From Oscillospiraceae bacterium (GTDB taxonomy: Bacteria > Bacillota > Clostridia > Oscillospirales > Ruminococcaceae), in NCBI GenBank assembly GCA_029068025.1, contig JAIEDJ010000009.1, forward strand, positions 1-7,467: DNA of 7,467 nucleotides, read 5' to 3'. Below are positions 1 through 5,410 of the stretch, in pieces (within the stretch, counting starts at the first letter, position 1; the number at the start of each line of letters is the position of its first letter). Position numbers and translations under genes: made by a program. A model generated the notes under the pieces. It ran no database searches. It saw only the letters and a program-made list of their open reading frames with translations, and was not told where the DNA came from.

Positions 1-799
1 CGCCCACGCTGTCCGGACAGTACAGGCTGTTTCCGTAGCAGTACAGCACGTCCGTTCCGGATTGCCCCCCTCCCTTAGAATAGTCAAGGAACATAGCCGT
101 CCGGTTGTCGGAGATCCTCCCTTTGGTCACGCGGATATAATCTGCCGCGCCGCCGGGCAGCGCGGTCTCCGAGAGCTTTTCAAAGCCGTTGTCGCCATCG
201 GTGAACATAACCGCCGTGGAGACGTTGTTTATCTTATCGGTGGATACCGCCAGCAGTTCGTTTAAACCGTCGTCGTTAATATCGTACACCTCAAGACAGG
301 AGTAGGACGATGTATACATCTGCTTTGGCGTAACGCTGTCATATTTTACCACCGAAAAGACTTTCTCTGTCTGGTTAAGCAGCGTGTAGCGCATGATAAT
401 ATCAACAAATCCAGTGTTACCAAGCGTGGTAAAGCTCACGCTGTCGATCTCGCTGCCCGCGCACGCCATATCATAAACGGCCTCCCACTTGCCGTCGTGC
501 TTATCAAAGAACTTCAGCCTGAGTGAGCTTTCACCCGACTGAACGTTGCTGCTCTCATAGAAGACCATTGCCTCATCATCGGGCTCGTCGTCAAGATTAT
601 ACAGAACAAAAGCCGAACGGTAATCTCCGCTTCTCGGATATTTCAGTTTGACGTTCTGCCCCACACTGTTTATCAGCGCGCCGTAAATCTCATTCTGTTC
701 CGCGTTCAGCTTAGGCGGAGTCAGCATATTCTCCACCGCTGCCGAGCACCCGCACAGCAGCAGACACAAAACGCAGATCAATACAATTTTTATTTTCAA
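1..799 (-). CDS. Secreted lipoprotein with FG-GAP/VCBS-like motif (5' part; runs off the left edge)
   Basis: The reading frame is open on the minus strand from 799 to the window edge: 266 codons with no stop, so the C-terminus is missing. The start is TTG, chosen because a GGAGG ribosome site (805-809) lies 5 nt upstream and the residues that follow form a lipoprotein signal: MKIK, a hydrophobic stretch at about 5-16, then lipobox L15-C16-G17-C18. The mature protein should be lipid-anchored at Cys18 on the outer face of the membrane. Residues 26-80 include PPKLNAEQNEIY and KYPRSGDYRSAFVLYNLD, which I recall from conserved clostridial lipoproteins of unknown function. Residues 173-182 (DINDDGLNEL) match the calcium-binding DxNxDGxxE loop of FG-GAP/VCBS beta-propeller repeats. 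Function is unknown; extracellular binding or sensing is inference. It has its own promoter (894-922) and follows the terminator of the citrate synthase operon. Confidence 0.85.
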   Translation of the reverse strand, partial: MKIKIVLICVLCLLLCGCSAAVENMLTPPKLNAEQNEIYGALINSVGQNVKLKYPRSGDYRSAFVLYNLDDEPDDEAMVFYESSNVQSGESSLRLKFFDKHDGKWEAVYDMACAGSEIDSVSFTTLGNTGFVDIIMRYTLLNQTEKVFSVVKYDSVTPKQMYTSSYSCLEVYDINDDGLNELLAVSTDKINNVSTAVMFTDGDNGFEKLSETALPGGAADYIRVTKGRISDNRTAMFLDYSKGGGQSGTDVLYCYGNSLYCPDSVG

Positions 800-804
800 A
801 ACAA

Positions 805-827
805 CCTCCGCAGCGCCGAGCCGGCGC
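805..827 (-). promoter_or_regulatory. Ribosome binding site deciding the TTG start, with an adjacent GC hairpin
   Basis: On the minus strand GGAGG occupies 809-805, five nucleotides before TTG at 799. It fixes the lipoprotein start because no ATG, and no other start with a comparable site, lies at the head of the signal peptide. Three nucleotides upstream of the site is a perfect 6-bp hairpin (GCGCCG, loop of 3, CGGCGC, 813-827). It could tune access to the ribosome site, but no ligand or regulator is evident. Confidence 0.7.
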
Positions 828-893
828 AGGTATTCCGATTGGTACGATCACTATAATTGAACGTTTTCTCTGTAAGGTTACATTGTTCTTTTT

Positions 894-922
894 ATTATAC
901 CATAAATTACAGAATTTTTCAA
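894..922 (-). promoter_or_regulatory. Sigma-A promoter for the lipoprotein gene
   Basis: Minus strand: -35 TTGAAA (922-917), 17-nt spacer, -10 TATAAT (899-894). The -10 is perfect and the -35 has four of six consensus bases. Transcription should begin near 887, giving a leader of about 88 nt. It lies directly downstream of the terminator of the preceding operon, so the lipoprotein is an independent transcription unit. Confidence 0.85.
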
Positions 923-930
923 TAGATTTT

Positions 931-965
931 AACAAAAAATGGGTCGTTATTCGCGAACGACCCAT
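931..965 (-). terminator. Intrinsic terminator of the citrate synthase operon
   Basis: A perfect 10-bp stem (956-965 with 939-948, minus-strand ATGGGTCGTT and its complement) with a 7-nt loop is followed on the minus strand by TTTTTGTT. It begins 5 nt after the stop codon of the membrane protein gene and ends just before the lipoprotein promoter. Confidence 0.9.
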
Positions 966-970
966 CATTA

Positions 971-1840
971 TTATTCCTCTGCGTTATTTGAAAAGCACAC
1001 CGCGATCATCGACACGGCGGCGAACACTCCGACCGCAAGGTTCGGCAGCGGCGGGAAGGCCATGTGATACGCATCTATGCCGCGCAGCGACTGAAAATAA
1101 AACTCAGCTTGGTTGGCAGAGAAAACAATGCGCTTCGAGACCTCGGGCAGCAGCTTCGAGACCGCCGCTCCCAGAAACGATGAAAACGATATGACACACG
1201 TCATGGTTCCCCACGCGAAAAACGCCTTTGCCGTCAGCTTTCCGCCGTTCCCCGAAAACAATCTCGCAAACATCACAAAAAATACCGCGCCGCAGATCGT
1301 TGTCAGACAGTCGATAAGATATTCCGGGATAGTCACTATCGCCATACGGATCATAAAACAGTATATTCCACGGCACACATAATATCCGCCGCCCAGAATA
1401 TATACAAATCCCAGTCCCGGCGAAAACCGTTTGGAATACAGCGTGCAGAGCGCTATAATACACAGCGCCGCAGCCGCAATAAAATCCACAAGAATAATGA
1501 ATCCCGTCGGCGTAAAAGCGTCCATCTCATCAATGCCGTCATAGCAGGCGCAAAGCGCGGCGGCTATCAGTCCGAAGCCCACAGCTATGCAAACCCCCGC
1601 GCTCGGCTTGATCTCGACCGTGCCGCATGCGCCGCGTTTTGTGTCAATATGTGATGAGATCACCGCGCCGACAGCGGCAAGCAGAATGATCCCATAATAC
1701 AGCCAGTTGCACACAAACGCCGTATCGGGAAGCAACAGCCCCGTTTTCATATCGGTGCGGCTTACGGCAAAGACCCTTGCAGCCGTGCCCAGAACGATAC
1801 CCGCCGCTATAACAAACGGAGTGATCCTGATCTTCTTCAT
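971..1840 (-). CDS. Multi-pass membrane protein of unknown function
   Basis: A 289-residue protein, almost entirely hydrophobic. I do not recognise the family. Likely membrane segments are at about 8-26, 44-62, 82-99, 112-135, 142-164, 173-195, 206-228 and 266-283, so seven or eight passes with short loops. A longer polar segment (229-264) lies between the last two. There is no obvious transporter signature or catalytic motif. Glycine-rich GGGYY (150-154) and many cysteines within helices are visible. The ATG start follows GGAGAGG, which is embedded in the last codons of the citrate synthase gene; only 6 nt separate the two genes. That arrangement suggests translational coupling and transcription from the citrate synthase promoter. 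A terminator follows at once. A role linked to citrate metabolism would be guesswork from context. Confidence 0.8.
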   Translation of the reverse strand: MKKIRITPFVIAAGIVLGTAARVFAVSRTDMKTGLLLPDTAFVCNWLYYGIILLAAVGAVISSHIDTKRGACGTVEIKPSAGVCIAVGFGLIAAALCACYDGIDEMDAFTPTGFIILVDFIAAAALCIIALCTLYSKRFSPGLGFVYILGGGYYVCRGIYCFMIRMAIVTIPEYLIDCLTTICGAVFFVMFARLFSGNGGKLTAKAFFAWGTMTCVISFSSFLGAAVSKLLPEVSKRIVFSANQAEFYFQSLRGIDAYHMAFPPLPNLAVGVFAAVSMIAVCFSNNAEE

Positions 1841-1846
1841 ACGCGG

Positions 1847-3211
1847 TCACCTCTCCGAAAGCGGAACATATGTCTTGTTCATCGTGATCGCCTTGTAAGC
1901 CGGACGTATAATACGCTTGCCGTTGATCATTTCCTCCATGCGGTGGGCGCACCAGCCCGCCATTCTCGCGCAGGCGAACAGCGCCGTGTACATCTCCACG
2001 GGGATCCTTAACATCTTGTAAACAAGCCCGGAATACATATCCACGTTAGCGCATATATTCTTAATGTCACCGCGCTCCTGCCTGAACACACCCGGAGTGA
2101 GCCGCTCGATGGTATCCAACAGCTTGAATTCCGCCTCAAATTCCGTACCCTCGGCAAGCTTCATAGCGTTCGATTTCAGTATGACGGCTCTCGGGTCGGA
2201 CAGCGTATACACCGCGTGTCCCATGCCGTAGATAAGCCCCGACTTGTCGCCCGCTTCCTTGCGGAGAAGCTTCTGCAGAAAAGCCGTGACCTCTTCCTCG
2301 TCCTCCCAGTTGCGGACGCCCGTCTTGACATGCTCGAGCATATCCATGACCTTTATGTTCGCGCCGCCGTGACGCGGGCCCTTAAGCGAGCCTATAGCCG
2401 CGGCATACGCCGAATACGCGTCCGTACCCGACGAAGAAACTGTTCTGCACGTGAATGTGGAGTTATTGCCGCCGCCGTGCTCCGCGTGAAGGATCAGACA
2501 CAGATCCAGCAGCTTTGCCTCCTCGGGAGTATACGAACGGTCATCGCGCAGCGTCGAGAGAATACTCTCTGCAAGGCTCTCCTCCTTGTTTATCTGGTGC
2601 ATGACCATCGAATCGTTGTGATAAAAGCGGCGCAGCGCCTGATATGAAGCCACCATGATCGCGGGCAGCTTGGAAATTATGGAGATAGCCTTAAGCATTT
2701 CGCTCTCGGCGGATTTATCCTCGGGAGCGCTGTCATAGCTGTACAAGGTCAGCACTGCTTGCTGCATTTTGTTCATGATATTCGGCGAGGGATTGCGCAT
2801 GATAACATCCTCGATGAAGTACATCGGCAGCTCGCGGTATTCGGCAATGAGCCGCGAAAAGCCGTTAAGCTCGCGTTCATCGGGCAGCATACCGAGCAGC
2901 AAAAGATATACGATCTCTTCATAGCCGTAGCGCTTATCCGCCATAGCGCCGTTAATAAGATCGCGCACATTATATCCGCGGTAAATAAGCTCACCCTCTA
3001 TAGGCTGCTTGTCACCCTCGCTGATTACATATCCATGAACGCAGCACACGTTGGTAATGCCTGCGAGAACGCCCGAGCCGTCCGCGTTGCGCAGACCGCG
3101 CTTAACGCCGAATTTGTTGTAAAGCGATCCGTCGATAACACTGGTCTCGCAGAATTCCTCGCACATTTTGCGAAGCCTGTCGGTCGATTTCAGCTGTTCC
3201 ATTCTGTCCAT
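1847..3211 (-). CDS. gltA: Citrate (Si)-synthase, clostridial type
   Basis: A 454-residue cytoplasmic enzyme condensing oxaloacetate and acetyl-CoA to citrate; a 2-methylcitrate synthase activity cannot be excluded from sequence. The catalytic triad is present: His245 in LHAEHGGGNNSTF, His332 in GMGHAVYTLSDPRA and Asp391 in NVDMYSG. GPRHGGAN (278-284) and Arg341 in DPRA are the usual substrate/CoA-site signatures. The N-terminal part (GSGVLAGITNV, then GELIYRGYNVRDLI) is typical of the family, as is the length. The start is ATG at 3211, with AAAGGG 8 nt upstream. A GTG at 3220 is also in frame but overlaps that ribosome site, so I reject it. In anaerobic Clostridia this enzyme usually feeds 2-oxoglutarate and glutamate synthesis through a partial TCA branch. 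The gene has a consensus-like promoter but a ~160-nt leader interrupted by element A. A membrane protein gene is coupled downstream. Confidence 0.96.
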   Translation of the reverse strand: MDRMEQLKSTDRLRKMCEEFCETSVIDGSLYNKFGVKRGLRNADGSGVLAGITNVCCVHGYVISEGDKQPIEGELIYRGYNVRDLINGAMADKRYGYEEIVYLLLLGMLPDERELNGFSRLIAEYRELPMYFIEDVIMRNPSPNIMNKMQQAVLTLYSYDSAPEDKSAESEMLKAISIISKLPAIMVASYQALRRFYHNDSMVMHQINKEESLAESILSTLRDDRSYTPEEAKLLDLCLILHAEHGGGNNSTFTCRTVSSSGTDAYSAYAAAIGSLKGPRHGGANIKVMDMLEHVKTGVRNWEDEEEVTAFLQKLLRKEAGDKSGLIYGMGHAVYTLSDPRAVILKSNAMKLAEGTEFEAEFKLLDTIERLTPGVFRQERGDIKNICANVDMYSGLVYKMLRIPVEMYTALFACARMAGWCAHRMEEMINGKRIIRPAYKAITMNKTYVPLSER

Positions 3212-3266
3212 AAAAAACACCCTTTGTTCAAAATATTTCTGTTTATTTTTTTAGAAAACCATATAT

Positions 3267-3367
3267 CAGCTTGTATAAAAACCCCTCTCGGGGAGAGGGT
3301 GTGGGGGCTCCGCCCCAGCCCCAGCCAAAGGGCAAGCCCTTTGGAAACCCACTTTTTCTACAGACTG
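3267..3367. mobile_element. Element A: MITE-like palindromic repeat in the citrate synthase leader
   Basis: The 101-bp segment has imperfect terminal inverted repeats: left CAGCTTGTATAAAAA, right (reverse complement) CAGTCTGTAGAAAAA, 12 of 15 identical. The flanks carry the same 7 bp, CATATAT, at 3260-3266 and 3368-3374, like a target-site duplication. Inside are three perfect hairpins: CCCTCTC/GAGAGGG (3283-3299), GGGGC/GCCCC (3304-3316) and CCAAAGGGC/GCCCTTTGG (3325-3344). It encodes no protein. Both ends recur in element B (4537-4832): 18 of 20 left, 15 of 17 right. That marks it as one member of a family, most simply a non-autonomous element moved by a transposase encoded elsewhere. The duplication is AT-rich, so chance is possible but unlikely given its exact placement. 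Confidence 0.65.
3277..3299 (-). terminator. Terminator-like hairpin in the citrate synthase leader
   Basis: On the minus strand CCCTCTC, loop CCC, GAGAGGG is followed by G then TTTTT and ATA. It lies between the promoter (3378-3406) and the citrate synthase start (3211), so read-through would be needed for expression. It is formed by the gene-proximal end of element A. It could attenuate transcription or only reduce it; no antiterminator or ligand-binding fold is evident. Confidence 0.5.
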
Positions 3368-3377
3368 CATATATATT

Positions 3378-3406
3378 ATTTTAACACATTTTTTCCTTAA
3401 AGTCAA
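3378..3406 (-). promoter_or_regulatory. Sigma-A promoter of the citrate synthase operon
   Basis: Minus strand -35 TTGACT (3406-3401), 17-nt spacer, -10 TAAAAT (3383-3378). The predicted start near 3371 sits at the far border of element A, giving a structured leader of about 160 nt. The promoter itself lies just outside the element and its CATATAT flank. Confidence 0.8.
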
Positions 3407-3436
3407 TAGGATTGTTGAATAATTATTTTTAAAAAA

Positions 3437-3465
3437 TTGCATAACTCACAATTGTGTAATAATAA
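3437..3465 (+). promoter_or_regulatory. Probable promoter of the SpoIID-like gene with an internal palindrome
   Basis: Plus strand -35 TTGCAT (3437-3442), 17-nt spacer, -10 TAATAA (3460-3465). The spacer contains the perfect palindrome CACAATTGTG (3447-3456), which could be a repressor operator. The leader that follows (about 3472-3618) contains a 106-bp repeat. The hexamers are less close to consensus than the other promoters here, and no clear sporulation-sigma motif stands out. Confidence 0.5.
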
Positions 3466-3489
3466 AACTGCGTTTTAAGAGAGCAGTCG

Positions 3490-3595
3490 AAATTTCAAAA
3501 AGCGGAACGGAGCGCGCATTATGCTTCGCAAAACGCTAGCGAAGTGTAGCTTTTGTGCTCGGCTAGGCGAACGGAGTGAGCCGGTTTTGAAATTT
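3490..3595 (+). repeat. 106-bp structured repeat, copy 1 (leader of the SpoIID-like gene)
   Basis: It is bounded by AAATTTCAAAAAGC on the left and GGTTTTGAAATTT on the right, which are near-inverted copies of each other. The interior is GC-rich and hairpin-forming (CTTCGC/GCGAAG at 3523-3546; CGGCT/AGCCG at 3560-3584). A second segment with the same ends and exactly the same length (106 bp) lies at 4634-4739 in inverted orientation. The interiors differ, sharing only short words such as GGAGCGCG and GGCTAG. No long ORF or start with a ribosome site is present. It probably belongs to a dispersed intergenic repeat family; the copy lies in the 5' leader, about 23 nt before the gene start. Confidence 0.65.
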
Positions 3596-3618
3596 CTTTT
3601 CAGATAAGGAGACGCTTT

Positions 3619-4506
3619 ATGCCAAAAAAAGCGACGATAGTATCGGGTATAGCGCTGATATTGCTGCTTGCGCTGATCATGACGGTAATATCCGTGTCCG
3701 GAACCAAAAAAGATCCGGACAATATAATGCCGGAACGCGTGAGCGTATTTTTCCCCGAGCTTAACGAGATACGGATAATGCGGTATAACGATTTTCTCAG
3801 CGGCTGTGCGGCGGGAATGTTCCCGCCGGGGATCGAAACGGAAAACAAAGCGGGACCCGAAGCCATCAGAGCCGTTGTGATAGCGGCAAACTCGCGCGCT
3901 GCCTATCAGCTGAAAAACAAAGACCCGTCCAAAAGCTTCGGAGCGGATTTTACAGTGGGAGATGACTTCCCCTACACCGACACCGATCGCGAGGATATTA
4001 CCCAAGCGGTAAACCAACAGCTCCCCCTGCTGACATACGAGGGGGAGCCGATAAACGCGCAGACGTGCGCCATATCCGCGGGCGTGACCGACGCGGCAGC
4101 GCCGTATTCACCGTCCGTACCGCTTTTCTGCGATGTCAGCGCGAAGGGATACGAAAGCGTCACCGCGTTCACCTACGAAACAGTGAGGAGAGCGCTTCAT
4201 CAGAACGCAGTATCGCGGAATTTTGAAGAGTGGTTTTACGATCCGGTATACGCGGAAACGGGAACGCTCACATATATCGGATTCTGCAATACGAGAGTGA
4301 CGGGCGCGGCATTGCGAAAGGCGCTGGATCTGAGGAGCACGGCGATAACGGTAGAATACCGCGAGGAGAAGTTCTATTTTCATTGCAAGGGATTGGGAGA
4401 AAACCGTGGAATGTCGGTAAACGCTGCGATGTTTCTTGAAGAGAACGGCAAAACAGCCGAAGAAATTTTAAAATTGTTTTATCCCGGCTGTGAGCTGAAA
4501 CAATAA
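3619..4506 (+). CDS. SpoIID-like membrane-anchored protein, apparently catalytically inactive
   Basis: A 295-residue protein with an N-terminal membrane anchor (residues 6-27) and an extracytoplasmic SpoIID-type domain. Family landmarks are visible: NDFLSGCAAGM (57-67) aligning with EYLKGVVAAEM, PEAIRAVVIAANSRAAYQL (80-98) with the following helix, LLTYEGEPINA (137-147), LRKALDLRSTAIT (232-244), and GMSVNAAMFLEENGKTAEEILKLFYPG (264-290). SpoIID proteins are peptidoglycan lytic transglycosylases used in forespore engulfment. Here the catalytic glutamate of AAEM is Gly66. The usual His/Cys zinc cluster before the TYNG-like motif is replaced by FTVGDDFPYTD (111-121). GHGVGMSQ has become GENRGMSV. 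It therefore looks like a pseudoenzyme or divergent paralogue, not canonical spoIID. The start ATG has AAGGAG 7 nt upstream. The gene stands alone, bracketed by two inverted 106-bp repeats. Confidence 0.82.
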   Translation: MPKKATIVSGIALILLLALIMTVISVSGTKKDPDNIMPERVSVFFPELNEIRIMRYNDFLSGCAAGMFPPGIETENKAGPEAIRAVVIAANSRAAYQLKNKDPSKSFGADFTVGDDFPYTDTDREDITQAVNQQLPLLTYEGEPINAQTCAISAGVTDAAAPYSPSVPLFCDVSAKGYESVTAFTYETVRRALHQNAVSRNFEEWFYDPVYAETGTLTYIGFCNTRVTGAALRKALDLRSTAITVEYREEKFYFHCKGLGENRGMSVNAAMFLEENGKTAEEILKLFYPGCELKQ

Positions 4507-4512
4507 AGCAAA

Positions 4513-4536
4513 ACACCCGCGCTTTCGCGCGGGTGT
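4513..4536. terminator. Hairpin after the SpoIID-like gene (copy 1 of a duplicated terminator)
   Basis: A perfect 10-bp stem (ACACCCGCGC and its complement) with a TTTC loop starts 6 nt after the TAA stop. On the plus strand it lacks a U-tract because element B begins immediately after it. On the minus strand it is followed by TTTTGCTTTATTG and so could stop transcription from the opposite side. It matches the hairpin at 4833-4856 in 22 of 24 positions. Confidence 0.65.
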
Positions 4537-4556
4537 CAGCTTGTAGATAAACCCCT

Positions 4557-4628
4557 AAAATGTTGATCTAAGCTAGTTTTATAACATTGATCTTGGCTAC
4601 CTTTACAATGTTGACGAGGGGCTGTTTA
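4557..4628 (+). repeat. Three degenerate 24-nt tandem repeats
   Basis: Units at 4557-4580, 4581-4604 and 4605-4628 share the pattern A-x-AA-[TC][GA]TTGA near the start and a GCT/T-rich end. Units 1 and 2 agree in 17 of 24 positions, units 1 and 3 in 14. Weaker echoes (ATGTTGTCCTTGGCT near 4755, CTCGGCT near 4802) follow the nested 106-bp repeat, as if one array had been split by it. A GATAAA-CCCCT/AGGGG-CTG-TTTATC inverted pair (about 4546-4556 and 4617-4630) encloses the array. Confidence 0.5.
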
Positions 4629-4633
4629 TCAAA

Positions 4634-4739
4634 AAATTTCAAAACCGTGCAGCGCTTCGCGCTGCACTAGCCAGCCCCACTCGGCTCCGCTCTGCGCTTC
4701 GCGCTCCGCTACTCCGAGCGTGACTGCTTTTTGAAATTT
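4634..4739 (-). repeat. 106-bp structured repeat, copy 2 (inside element B)
   Basis: Read on the minus strand it starts AAATTTCAAAAAGC and ends GGTTTTGAAATTT, the same ends, order and length as the copy at 3490-3595, so the copies are inverted relative to each other. Internal structure includes a perfect 8-bp hairpin GTGCAGCG/CGCTGCAC (4647-4667) and repeated GCGGAGC/GCGAAGCGC words. GTGACTGC (4720-4727) and GCAGTCAC (4740-4747) also form an 8-bp inverted pair across its right border. No coding frame with a ribosome site is visible. Confidence 0.65.
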
Positions 4740-4832
4740 GCAGTCACCCACGCAATGTTGTCCTTGGCTCGGTAGCTTGTGATCAAGTTTGACGCATAGT
4801 TCTCGGCTTAAAATAACTTTTTCTATAAACTG

Positions 4833-4856
4833 AAACCCGCGCCTTCGCGCGGGTGT
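4833..4856. terminator. Bidirectional terminator hairpin (copy 2)
   Basis: ACCCGCGC and its complement with a CTTC loop form a strong stem, followed on the plus strand by TGTTTAATTTAATATT and on the minus strand by TTTCAGTTTATAG. It lies just after the DUF5662 stop codon (4862-4864) and probably ends the riboflavin operon. It may also end leftover plus-strand transcription through element B. It is a 22-of-24 duplicate of 4513-4536. Confidence 0.7.
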
Positions 4857-4861
4857 TTAAT

Positions 4862-5407
4862 TTAATATTCCTTACCTCTCCTGATCAGCTGCCTGATATA
4901 CGCAAAGGTCTTCTCTTCCCCATGCTTCGCCAGCATTTTCAGCAGCTTCTCAAGCAGCGCCGAGGTCTCCGGATGAATCTTCCGGTGTGCCTTTCCGTGA
5001 ATAAAATACTTCAGCGCACTGTCATCACGGTAGTTCTCCCCCTGATAGATCTTGCTTGCCGCCACCCTGTCGCAGAACATCTCCACAACATACTTAAGCG
5101 GCATCTTCACGGGCTCCATACGATGTACCTTTGGATTATAGTCCGTCCAGTACTCGAAATGATGACGGTTTCTCCCCTTGTGGTGCATCCACGCCAGCGA
5201 ATACCCGTACTTCTCGCGCTCCGCCTCGTTCGGGGAACGCGTCCCGAGATAAAATCTGGCTCCCGGCAGAAACTCCGCCGGCGAATATTTTGAAAGATCG
5301 TGCTTTAATCCCTGCCACAGTATGCCCGCCCTCGCACAATGAGCTATCACGGTGTGACGGTGCTTGGTTATGGTTTTAAAGTGCAAAAAAGCGGACTTAA
5401 ACGACAT
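4862..5407 (-). CDS. DUF5662 family protein, HD-domain-like
   Basis: A 181-residue soluble protein with the landmarks I associate with DUF5662: HFKTITKHRHTV (9-20), GLKHDLSKYSPAEF (33-46), YGYSLAWMHHKGRNRHHFEYW (67-87) and MPLKYVVEMFCDRVAAS (102-118). The spacing of His16/His18, His36-Asp37, the His pairs 75-76 and 82-83, and Asp113 resembles a metal-binding HD phosphohydrolase fold. That is an inference from the pattern; no activity is established to my knowledge. The ATG is 3 nt after the ribU stop, and its AGGGAG ribosome site lies inside the last ribU codons. It is therefore translated from the same riboswitch-controlled mRNA as ribU. A terminator follows within a few bases. The link to riboflavin rests only on position. 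Confidence 0.88.
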   Translation of the reverse strand: MSFKSAFLHFKTITKHRHTVIAHCARAGILWQGLKHDLSKYSPAEFLPGARFYLGTRSPNEAEREKYGYSLAWMHHKGRNRHHFEYWTDYNPKVHRMEPVKMPLKYVVEMFCDRVAASKIYQGENYRDDSALKYFIHGKAHRKIHPETSALLEKLLKMLAKHGEEKTFAYIRQLIRRGKEY

Positions 5408-5410
5408 AAT

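Larger units (their letters stand above)
4537..4832. mobile_element. Element B: 296-bp MITE-like element between convergent genes
   Basis: The left end CAGCTTGTAGATAAACCCCT matches the left end of element A in 18 of 20 positions. The right end ACTTTTTCTATAAACTG matches in 15 of 17. The two ends of B are themselves inverted repeats (CAGCTTGTAGATAAA against CAGTTTATAGAAAAA, 12 of 15). B contains three 24-nt tandem repeats (4557-4628), a 106-bp GC-rich repeat (4634-4739), then about 90 nt with looser echoes of the tandem repeat. No protein gene is supported. It is bordered exactly by two near-identical 24-bp hairpins, at 4513-4536 and 4833-4856. Together with the rest of 4507-4861 it fills the whole gap between the convergent SpoIID-like and DUF5662 genes. 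Confidence 0.6.

Noticed and set aside
62..265. Plus-strand 67-codon ORF at the left edge
   Set aside because: It is antisense to the lipoprotein frame, which has signal peptide, lipobox, ribosome site and promoter.
1847..3220. GTG start for citrate synthase at 3220
   Set aside because: It overlaps the AAAGGG ribosome site that serves ATG 3211, and it adds only three residues.
2216..3400. Plus-strand ORFs at 2216-2647 and 2759-3400
   Set aside because: They lie antisense to the clearly functional citrate synthase, have no ribosome sites, and the second runs through the promoter and element A.
3475..4017. Minus-strand 180-codon ORF
   Set aside because: It is a shadow of the SpoIID-like gene and its leader repeat; composition is rich in Arg/His and no domain is seen.
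4557..4823. 24-nt repeats as a CRISPR array
   Set aside because: Units are contiguous and degenerate, with no unique spacers and no cas genes.
4853..5293. Plus-strand 146-codon ORF
   Set aside because: It is antisense to the DUF5662 gene, whose motifs, ribosome site and operon position are convincing.
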